The notes beneath the pieces are model-generated. The model saw only the letters and a program-made list of their open reading frames with translations, had not been told where the DNA came from and did not search any database. The translations under genes and the position numbers were made by a program. Below, one piece after another: positions 14,806 through 19,750 of a DNA stretch of 19,750 bases (the first letter of the stretch is position 1; each line of letters begins with the position of its first letter). Source of the stretch: JAULZV01 sp032117135 (lineage in GTDB: Bacteria; Patescibacteriota; Minisyncoccia; Phycocordibacterales; JAACPR01); NCBI GenBank assembly GCA_032117135.1, contig JAULZV010000001.1:1-19750 (forward strand), read 5' to 3'.

Positions 14806-15726
14806 TTAGTCTGTAATTTTCCAAAAATTCTGATTTTCTATAGAAACATATCCCCCATCAAAATAATTGACTAAGTATTCTTTTTGCTCAGGATTACGAG
14901 AGCTATTAATAAAATCGTCTTTTTCCTTTCTTATACTTACAGCTTCATCAAAACCTTCTAAATCAAAGAAGTTTTCTTCATTATTGAACGTATTAACACT
15001 CAACACATTACCGCTATTTAAATCTAATTTGTAATACGTATTAGTAACCCCATTGTTAAATCTCACGGAAAGTAAAGTGATAGTATTTTCTTTCTCATCA
15101 AAATCGCGAATAATAGTTTGTGTTTGATTAAAAGAAAATCCTTCTAATTTAGAATCAAATATTTTAGAAGTATTATTATTCGATTTATCTAATTTATATA
15201 ATTGAACTCTATCATCTTGAAAAGCTACCAATAAAATATTGTGAGTGTTTGGATAAAAACCATTAATTGTTGGAATTGCCCCAATTTCTAAATTAAAAAT
15301 ATTATCTTCACAGCTAAAATTATTAAAAATTTCACAAGATTCAATTATCCCCGGGGTAAAGCTATGATAGATTTTGTTGTTATATTTTGTGACGCCATTG
15401 AGAGTAGTGAAAATTTGCGAATTATCTGGACCTTTTATTTCTTTATTTTTAAACACACCTTCTTCATCTATATAGTAAAATAATATTTTAAATGGTTCGC
15501 TCTTTTCATGATCAACACTGCCATCTTCTCTTAAAAAAACATTTTCATATTTTGCCAATAGTCCCTGCTTATTATAGTTAGAATAATATGCTTCCAAAGA
15601 TTTTTCTAAATTTTCTTCAGCTTTTACTTTATCTATTAGACCTTCTTCACTATTTTTGAAAAAATAAAAACTTCCAACAATAATTAGAATTAATAGTATT
15701 GATATAATTTTATTTTTATTTTTCAT
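14806..15726 (-). CDS. Membrane-anchored extracytoplasmic protein of unknown function
   Basis: A 306-residue protein with a basic start and one hydrophobic helix (about 7-22, ISILLILIIVGSFYFF), then a long soluble region rich in Asn, Phe and acidic residues. The middle shows repeated strand-like units (NILLVAFQDDRVQLYKLDK, TIIRDFDEKENTITLLSVRF, NTYYKLDLNSGNVLSV), reminiscent of beta-propeller blades, but I recognise no family. Two cysteines (SCEIFNNFSCED) could form a disulfide. AGAGATAGG just upstream is a plausible Shine-Dalgarno site 6 bases before the ATG, so this gene uses a leader. It is followed 151 bases later by another anchored protein gene. Confidence 0.6.
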   Translation of the reverse strand: MKNKNKIISILLILIIVGSFYFFKNSEEGLIDKVKAEENLEKSLEAYYSNYNKQGLLAKYENVFLREDGSVDHEKSEPFKILFYYIDEEGVFKNKEIKGPDNSQIFTTLNGVTKYNNKIYHSFTPGIIESCEIFNNFSCEDNIFNLEIGAIPTINGFYPNTHNILLVAFQDDRVQLYKLDKSNNNTSKIFDSKLEGFSFNQTQTIIRDFDEKENTITLLSVRFNNGVTNTYYKLDLNSGNVLSVNTFNNEENFFDLEGFDEAVSIRKEKDDFINSSRNPEQKEYLVNYFDGGYVSIENQNFWKITD

Positions 15727-15751
15727 ATTTTACCTATCTCTAGATAATTAA

Positions 15752-15762
15752 ATTATATAACA
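15752..15762 (-). promoter_or_regulatory. Promoter of the 15726 gene
   Basis: TGTTATATAAT on the minus strand combines a TATAAT hexamer with an upstream TG. It lies about 25 bases before the ATG and leaves room for the AGAGATAGG Shine-Dalgarno site. It therefore differs from the leaderless sites in the window. Confidence 0.4.
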
Positions 15763-15783
15763 TAATTGAGCTATATGTCAATA

Positions 15784-15902
15784 ACTGCCCGACAAGAACC
15801 TGCCCCGCAGTTTCTAATTCCCTTCGGTCATAAGAACTGCTGGACGTGGCTCGGCCATCCCAAGTCCGCTCCACTATCGCTCTTCACGGACGACAGGGAC
15901 TG
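15784..15902. other. GC-rich non-coding island with tandem hairpins
   Basis: About 120 bases are clearly richer in G+C than the AT-rich flanks and contain no reading frame of note. Three consecutive inverted repeats are seen: GCAGTT...AACTGC (15811-15844), GGAC...GTCC (about 15842-15870) and GTCCG...CGGAC (about 15867-15895). It lies between the promoter of the 15726 gene and the end of hicA. It may be a dispersed intergenic repeat unit or a structured RNA; I cannot decide which. I found no tRNA fold in it. Confidence 0.4.
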
Positions 15903-15923
15903 ATGAGTGTTTTCATATCAAAA

Positions 15924-16145
15924 TTATCTTAACTTATTATATTCATCAACAGAAATATTACAGTCATTTAAAATTTTTCTTAAAAGTCCCCGACTTAATT
16001 CTGTTTTCTTCATTGGCATTACAGTCGTTCTTCCGTCTGAATGTTCCAAAAATATATGAGAACCTTCCGCATCTCTCTCAATAAAACCTAAATCAAGAAG
16101 TATCTTTCTTAATTTTGCAGGTTTGATGAGTGCAAGTTTAGGCAT
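15924..16145 (-). CDS. hicA: HicA-family toxin (mRNA interferase)
   Basis: The 73-residue protein has the small double-stranded-RNA-binding-like fold of HicA: helix KPAKLRKILLDLGF, then GSHIFLEHSDGRTTVMP with the catalytic His of the G-S-H motif, then the helix GLLRKILNDCNIS. Known role: HicA cleaves mRNA and is held inactive by HicB. It overlaps the upstream hicB by 8 bases, consistent with translational coupling and antitoxin-first order. The length is normal for the slightly longer YcfA-type members. Confidence 0.85.
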   Translation of the reverse strand: MPKLALIKPAKLRKILLDLGFIERDAEGSHIFLEHSDGRTTVMPMKKTELSRGLLRKILNDCNISVDEYNKLR

Positions 16146-16365
16146 TTTTTAATTGAATATTTTGGATACCAATAAATGTGTTTGTTCCAATTTTCTTTTG
16201 ATTTCGTAAACAAAGTCTAGCAACTTGCTTTAAATTTTTAAGCATTTCTGATTGTGTTTTACCTTCTGCATAACAAGATTGAAGCGCGGGGATAGAACCA
16301 ACAAAGACTCCGTCTTCATCTTTTTCAATATAAACTGTTAAATTGTTTAATTGTTGTTTTTTCAT
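16138..16365 (-). CDS. hicB: HicB-family antitoxin, single-domain form
   Basis: The 75-residue protein matches the partial RNase H fold of HicB: strand LTVYIEKDEDGVFVGSIP, ALQSCYAEGKTQSEMLKNL and a helix KQVARLCLRN. HicB neutralises HicA. Most HicB proteins carry a second C-terminal ribbon-helix-helix or HTH domain that represses the operon; here the protein ends directly after the first domain, so direct DNA binding by this protein is doubtful. An extended -10 lies 7 bases before the ATG, so the operon mRNA would be leaderless. Confidence 0.83.
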   Translation of the reverse strand: MKKQQLNNLTVYIEKDEDGVFVGSIPALQSCYAEGKTQSEMLKNLKQVARLCLRNQKKIGTNTFIGIQNIQLKNA

Positions 16366-16372
16366 AATTCAA

Positions 16373-16381
16373 ATAATACCA
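16373..16381 (-). promoter_or_regulatory. Extended -10 (TGGTATTAT) for hicBA
   Basis: On the minus strand TGGTATTAT is followed by TTGAATT and then the hicB ATG, spacing 7, with no Shine-Dalgarno sequence. The rest of the gap to the NUDIX gene (16382-16477) shows nothing further. Confidence 0.55.
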
Positions 16382-16477
16382 TAGGGCCACAAATTTTCCA
16401 CCGTCCAAGACAGGTGATTTGAGAAACGGCTTAAAATAAAGGGGAAACGTTGCTAACTATTTGGAACACAGTCAAAA

Positions 16478-16984
16478 CTAACTCCGATTACGAAAGTAAT
16501 AGTCAAGAATTCCAAGTTGGAGGGTAAATATTTTTTCGGGCGTATCGGTGAAGATTTTCTTGAGTTCATCTGTGTCGATCCATCTCACATCTTTCACTTC
16601 ATCTTGTCCGGGATTAGGTTCTCCTTCTTCTACTTCGCACAAAAAGGCAAACCCCACCCAGGGATACCCTTGCCTCATTTGCTGATAGCAACAGAAAGGA
16701 ATGAAGCCGAACGACTCGTCATCCTTGTCGGTCACATATGTCTTGGTTCGACTATCTGACACAAATCGCTTCACAGTTAGCCCAGTCTCCTCAAACACTT
16801 CCCTCTTGAGCGCCTCGTAGATATCTTCGTACTCCTCAACACAGCCAGCAGCCAGCTCTAGTGTTCCTGAATATAGAGGATCCCTCTCGGGCTTCCAACG
16901 GGTCTGGACAAGTATTTGCTTTTTGCCCTCTTTGACACGCTCGATAATTGCGGAGACAACTGGGAGGCTTAACTTAGCTTTCAT
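16478..16984 (-). CDS. NUDIX hydrolase
   Basis: The 168-residue protein carries a perfect Nudix box (G-x5-E-x7-R-E-U-x-E-E-x-G-U) at about residues 47-69: GCVEEYEDIYEALK then REVFEETGL. These residues bind Mg2+ and cleave nucleoside-diphosphate-linked substrates. Flanking features are ILVQTRWKPERDP and, after the box, SFGFIPFCCY and EVKDVRWIDTDELKKIF, typical of the core fold. Candidate substrates are damaged nucleotides, NDP-sugars or dinucleotides; none can be selected. I prefer the ATG at 16984 over 16993, because the -10 hexamer would overlap the earlier ATG and stand 7 bases before the later one. Confidence 0.9.
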   Translation of the reverse strand: MKAKLSLPVVSAIIERVKEGKKQILVQTRWKPERDPLYSGTLELAAGCVEEYEDIYEALKREVFEETGLTVKRFVSDSRTKTYVTDKDDESFGFIPFCCYQQMRQGYPWVGFAFLCEVEEGEPNPGQDEVKDVRWIDTDELKKIFTDTPEKIFTLQLGILDYYFRNRS

Positions 16985-16991
16985 ATGGGTC

Positions 16992-17000
16992 ATTATATCA
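16992..17000 (-). promoter_or_regulatory. Extended -10 (TGATATAAT) for the NUDIX gene
   Basis: A perfect TGnTATAAT on the minus strand is followed by GACCCAT and the ATG at 16982-16984, spacing 7. An earlier in-frame ATG (16991-16993) overlaps the hexamer and would be left out of the transcript. Confidence 0.6.
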
Positions 17001-17042
17001 TATGCATATTGTGTGTTTTGTCTCGGGTGTTTGCACCATACT

Positions 17043-17771
17043 CTATATATTTCTTGTTTTTAATTGATCGAGCATCCACTTCTCTTGAGAGATTAGATCA
17101 TCAATGATTTGATCTCCTAAACTTGTACGAAAGGCATTGAGGTCATTTTTTATTGCTACACGTCCATTCCACACCATTTTTCCTGATGATATGACAAAGT
17201 AAAAATCAAGAGCAATCGCCAATACTACTGATTCAATAAGAGTTAATTTTTTCTCATCACATTCTGCAAATTTAAGACTCTGGATAAATAAATTAAAAGA
17301 ATCACCATTGCCATTAGAAGACTTTACACCAGGATAAATAATGAAATTGTAAGTGATCGCAAATTCAATTTCAGGATAAATGGTCGCACTCTCTTCAAAA
17401 ATGAAGTTATGTAAAACAATTCTCTTTTCCTTATCTAAATCTGAGTCCCCGTGTATTTCTCCCTCCCCCCTTAGAAACTTTATAATTGCATTTGGTGTAT
17501 ATGAATATACCTCTTTTTCTTTTAAGATAAGAAAGATTCTTTTATTGTACGTATTTTCAAGATATTCAATAAATTCCTCGAAATGACTTAATATTCGTCT
17601 TGCATCTGTATAAATACTACTTTGAGCATACTCTCTAATAGCATTCAAATGAATGCAGATTCTACTCAATTCGTTGAAATCACCTGATTTATAATTTTTA
17701 ATTAAAGGAATAAGCTCATCAAGCTTCTTTATAAAATTCTCTTTCTTGGTGTTAATAGCGTTTAATCTCAT
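17043..17771 (-). CDS. Hypothetical soluble protein
   Basis: A 242-residue protein without signal peptide or membrane helix. Its N-terminal third is helical and charged (KKENFIKKLDELIPLIKNY, RRILSHFEEFIEYLENTYNKR). The middle has strands around RIVLHNFIFEESATIYPEIEF, and the end is helical (QIIDDLISQEKWMLDQLK). I recognise no family. The ATG overlaps the stop of a 12-codon upstream ORF as ATGA, so its translation may depend on that mini-ORF. It lies 64 bases downstream of the next gene to the right but has its own promoter. Confidence 0.6.
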   Translation of the reverse strand: MRLNAINTKKENFIKKLDELIPLIKNYKSGDFNELSRICIHLNAIREYAQSSIYTDARRILSHFEEFIEYLENTYNKRIFLILKEKEVYSYTPNAIIKFLRGEGEIHGDSDLDKEKRIVLHNFIFEESATIYPEIEFAITYNFIIYPGVKSSNGNGDSFNLFIQSLKFAECDEKKLTLIESVVLAIALDFYFVISSGKMVWNGRVAIKNDLNAFRTSLGDQIIDDLISQEKWMLDQLKTRNI

Positions 17772-17806
17772 AAAATTTCAGATTTAACTTGGAAGGCACC
17801 CCTCAT
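17768..17806 (-). CDS. Leaderless 12-codon upstream ORF coupled to the 17771 gene
   Basis: The ATG at 17804-17806 lies 6 bases after a perfect extended -10 (TGGTATAAT). The frame encodes MRGAFQVKSEIL and ends in a TGA whose bases overlap the next gene's ATG (ATGA, 17768-17771). If the mRNA starts at this ATG, ribosomes would translate the peptide and re-initiate at the main gene. A leader-peptide role is inference. Confidence 0.4.
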   Translation of the reverse strand: MRGAFQVKSEIL

Positions 17807-17812
17807 GTGGTG

Positions 17813-17821
17813 ATTATACCA
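17813..17821 (-). promoter_or_regulatory. Extended -10 (TGGTATAAT) upstream of the 17771 gene
   Basis: The minus strand reads TGGTATAAT, then CACCAC, then the ATG of the mini-ORF. This is the best consensus match of the leaderless promoters in the window. Confidence 0.6.
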
Positions 17822-17835
17822 AAAAAACAAATGTA

Positions 17836-18459
17836 TTACTCAGTAAATCTTTCTATTTCCCATACTCTACTAAATTTCTTCCAACGCTTTTTTACCTCTT
17901 CTTTTGATATTTTCATATAATACACATCATCATCTTTTGACACCTTTTCATATTGTATAAGCGGAACTTTCCTCGTATCACATACATAATAAAAATTTTC
18001 ATCAAATCCATACACAAAAAATACATGATCCAAAAGACCCTCAAAAGCCATAGCGATATCAAGCCCGATTACTTTTCCCTCTCTTATCTTTTGTTCTATT
18101 TTTGCTACTGCGTCTCCATATGTGATTCGAGAGAAAATAATAGCCACAAAGAAGTCTATGAATGAATTAATTTTTTTATTATTAATTTTTAAAGATAAGT
18201 ATCTTGATTTTAAAAGTTTTGGCACATACACAAATTGAAGTTGCGTCCAAGCAAAAATAGCTGATATAGATAAACCAAATAATTTTTTCTTATCAATTTC
18301 TTCTGGATTATTATTTTTTGGATTAAAATCTTCCGGATAAAAATAATGTAACGCGTAATACAAAAAATCTCGACCACATTTATTTTTTAGAAACTTTCCC
18401 CTCTTCTTTTCTCGTTCGACAAACCCGAACTTTTTTATATCAGTTGGTAAATTAATCAT
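17836..18459 (-). CDS. Possible C39-like cysteine peptidase domain protein
   Basis: A 207-residue protein. The N-terminal part has KNKCGRDFLYYALHYF, comparable to the C-G-x-x-x-L nucleophile segment of papain-like C39 peptidases (Cys about 28). The C-terminal half has IGLDIAMAFEGLLDHVFFVYGFDENFYYVC followed by D (motif given by its parts: DHVFFVYGFDE, then YYVCDTRK). This fits the His strand, the Asp after a GxD turn and the closing ISKEEVKKRW helix of that fold. The match is by eye and weak; it could be inactive or unrelated. The gene begins 27 bases after the sppA-like gene's stop, so both are probably co-transcribed, which joins two peptidase-like proteins. No signal peptide or membrane helix is clear. 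Confidence 0.45.
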   Translation of the reverse strand: MINLPTDIKKFGFVEREKKRGKFLKNKCGRDFLYYALHYFYPEDFNPKNNNPEEIDKKKLFGLSISAIFAWTQLQFVYVPKLLKSRYLSLKINNKKINSFIDFFVAIIFSRITYGDAVAKIEQKIREGKVIGLDIAMAFEGLLDHVFFVYGFDENFYYVCDTRKVPLIQYEKVSKDDDVYYMKISKEEVKKRWKKFSRVWEIERFTE

Positions 18460-18486
18460 TTTTAAAAATTAAACCTCTTAAACCCC

Positions 18487-19320
18487 CTACCAACACACAC
18501 TCGCCTCCTCGCCTATTAATTGCCCCAAATAATCTGTTGCAGCTGTATAATCTCCTATTTCATCTATGAGACCGAGTTCCTTGGCTTGTTCACCGAGTAC
18601 GGTCGAACCGTCTGCGATTGCTTGAACTTTTTCGATTGAAAGATTTCGAGCATCAGAGACTGTTTGGATAAAGTTTTTATGAATGATTTCTAGATCTCTC
18701 ATAAATAGATTTTTCTCTTCTTGCGTAATGGATCGATCAGGACTTCCGGCATCTTTGAATTTTCCTGTGCTTAACTGCACATATGAATATCCTTCTTGTT
18801 GATTCTTGGCCACGTTGTCCAGATATGATTGAGTGACACCTATCCCTCCAACATCTGAGTTTTTAAGAGCAAAAATATACTCAGAAGGAATAATTGACCA
18901 ATATGCAGCTGATGCACCAGCTCCTCGTATAAATGAGACAACTGGTTTATCCAAGGATGCTATATAGTTTGATATTTCTTCTGCAGCTGCAGGTGATCCA
19001 CCATACGAATCTACTTCAATAATGACTCCTTTGATTGAATCAATATACTGAGCATCACTCAACGCCATCATGACATCTTCACTTGTTGTGGTGTCTTCAT
19101 ATCCTGCTAAAATATCTCCTTCGTAATCAAGTGGAACATAGGTATATAACTCCCCTCGAAGTTCGATACCGATGACATTGCAGTCTTGGTATGGTGAGTC
19201 GGAGATGCTCGAAACGTCTGTAACATAAAAGAGAGCAAGAACGCATCCAAGGCCAAGAATTACAAATGGGGTTTTGTGTTGTTTTATGTAGTTTAGGGTT
19301 TTGGTTTTGAGGGTGGGCAT
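18487..19320 (-). CDS. sppA: SppA-like signal peptide peptidase (S49 family)
   Basis: The product of 277 residues has an N-terminal membrane anchor (about 18-33) and one S49 protease domain. GVIIEVDSYGGSPAAAEEI is the crotonase-like oxyanion region; the nucleophile Ser137 lies in GAGASAAYW; the general base Lys187 lies in STGKFKDAGSP. The Ser-Lys spacing of 50 is close to that of B. subtilis SppA. Known role: cleavage of remnant signal peptides inside the membrane after protein secretion. I chose the ATG at 19320, not 19404: the shorter form begins directly before the anchor, and an extended -10 ends 6 bases upstream of it. The extra 28 residues in the longer frame look non-coding. Confidence 0.88.
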   Translation of the reverse strand: MPTLKTKTLNYIKQHKTPFVILGLGCVLALFYVTDVSSISDSPYQDCNVIGIELRGELYTYVPLDYEGDILAGYEDTTTSEDVMMALSDAQYIDSIKGVIIEVDSYGGSPAAAEEISNYIASLDKPVVSFIRGAGASAAYWSIIPSEYIFALKNSDVGGIGVTQSYLDNVAKNQQEGYSYVQLSTGKFKDAGSPDRSITQEEKNLFMRDLEIIHKNFIQTVSDARNLSIEKVQAIADGSTVLGEQAKELGLIDEIGDYTAATDYLGQLIGEEASVCW

Positions 19321-19326
19321 GAGGGA

Positions 19327-19335
19327 ATAATAACA
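19327..19335 (-). promoter_or_regulatory. Extended -10 (TGTTATTAT) for sppA
   Basis: The minus strand reads TGTTATTAT, then TCCCTC, then the sppA ATG, spacing 6. This element lies inside the longer sppA reading frame and so argues against the start at 19404. Confidence 0.5.
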
Positions 19336-19436
19336 TGATTGTGGGAGGTTTAGGGGGTGCCTTGTCAGACTTGCAATGTAAAGAAAGATGAAAATAGAAG
19401 TCAAGAAAATGCGGAAATTATAATTAAAGTAACCCT

Positions 19437-19625
19437 TTATTTTACTTTTTTTCTATTTTCAAAGGCGATTAAGTCTAAAAAGAAATCGTTATTTGGCGCA
19501 TAAGCATATTTATGAGAAAAATTTACATAATACAGGTTTTGCTTAAAGACCTCTTTTTTGTCATGTATTTCTTGATATTCAACTTTTCCATGTAAATCAT
19601 CAGTAGAAGGAAAAGAAAGAGTGAA
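19437..19625 (-). pseudogene. Remnant of a gene: open frame without a start codon
   Basis: Sixty-two codons are open on the minus strand between a TGA (19626-19628) and a TAA (19437-19439). The peptide reads like real protein (GKVEYQEIHDKKEVF, YAYAPNNDFFLDLIAFENR) yet contains no ATG, GTG or TTG. This suggests the 3' end of a decayed gene or a frameshift. I do not recognise the family. It is the only content of the 19336-19632 stretch besides the sppA promoter. Confidence 0.4.
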
Positions 19626-19632
19626 TCAACAA

Positions 19633-19654
19633 CCTCGATGCAGAGCATACGAGG
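19633..19654 (-). terminator. Hairpin after the right-edge gene
   Basis: A 9-bp stem with one bulged T (CCTCGTATGC, loop TCT, GCATCGAGG on the minus strand) is followed by TTGTT. It starts 11 bases after the stop at 19666 and probably terminates that gene. Confidence 0.55.
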
Positions 19655-19665
19655 TATAACTTCGT

Positions 19666-19750
19666 TTAAAGTTGGTCGAAGAGCGTGAGTTCTTGAGTGT
19701 GTAATTGGGCGTAGTCTTTAATACCTTGCTTTTGTACGTAGTTTTGTATC
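19666..19750 (-). CDS. C-terminal 27 codons of an unidentified protein (enters from the right edge)
   Basis: The minus strand is open from the window edge to a TAA at 19666-19668. The tail reads IQNYVQKQGIKDY followed by AQLHTQELTLFDQL. It has a protein-like composition and a hairpin follows. The pattern recalls the tails of integrase-type transposases, but this is too short to name. Confidence 0.45.
   Translation of the reverse strand, partial: IQNYVQKQGIKDYAQLHTQELTLFDQL

Noticed and set aside
15784..15902. tRNA or rRNA fragment in the GC-rich island
   Set aside because: I could not form an acceptor/anticodon/T-arm set, and no rRNA segment was recognised.
19321..19404. Longer sppA start at 19404
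   Set aside because: The extra 28 residues do not resemble a signal sequence in the family, and the region contains the extended -10 element for the start at 19320.
1..19750. Recoding of TGA as glycine, as in Gracilibacteria and SR1
   Set aside because: Several genes (for example ilvE, relE and the 9972 gene) end at TGA exactly where their families end or at operon junctions, and no in-frame TGA interrupts a recognisable domain.
1..19750. CRISPR array or prophage
   Set aside because: No regularly spaced direct repeats and no phage structural genes were seen.

Overview
The window looks like part of a small, AT-rich bacterial genome, most probably a Candidate Phyla Radiation (Patescibacteria, Parcubacteria-like) organism. 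This is inferred from style, not from a marker gene. The signs are many short genes of unknown function, secreted proteins ending in a peptidoglycan-binding domain, a Cys-x-Asp-x3-Ala-x-Asn-Tyr surface motif, and few Shine-Dalgarno sequences. TGA, TAA and TAG all read as stops, so the standard code fits.

Left part (1-3755): the first codons of an IS30-like transposase run off the left edge on the minus strand. A VOC-fold gene with its own intrinsic terminator follows on plus. Next is a minus-strand amino acid/nucleotide cluster, purF > ilvE > alaE (amidophosphoribosyltransferase, branched-chain aminotransferase, alanine-exporter family). ilvE and alaE share a stop/start ATGA.

Centre (3756-10448): a plus-strand membrane operon holds a small membrane protein, a three-histidine-box fatty acid desaturase and another small membrane protein. 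Reading leftwards from 10448 are a RelE-like toxin-antitoxin pair, a ~960-residue secreted multidomain adhesin-like protein ending in a peptidoglycan-binding domain, and, 3 bp further on, the most striking gene of the window. That gene encodes a secreted protein whose mature N-terminus is a near-canonical ubiquitin domain and whose C-terminus is a peptidoglycan-binding domain of the same type as its neighbour's.

Right part (10449-19750): a zinc-ribbon protein, a histidine phosphatase, a YdcF/SanA-like DUF218 protein, a SAM methyltransferase, two membrane-anchored extracytoplasmic proteins, a hicBA toxin-antitoxin pair, a NUDIX hydrolase, two poorly characterised proteins (one perhaps a C39-like cysteine peptidase), an SppA-like S49 peptidase, a gene remnant and the last codons of another gene.

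A second window-wide signal is in the promoters. At least seven minus-strand starts carry an extended -10 element (TGn + TATAAT-like hexamer) that ends 6-8 bases before an ATG, with no ribosome-binding site. The mRNA would then begin at or within a base or two of the start codon (leaderless). A few other genes (VOC, methyltransferase, 15726) use ordinary Shine-Dalgarno leaders, so two initiation modes coexist. In one case the leaderless ATG opens a 12-codon mini-ORF that overlaps the next gene by ATGA.
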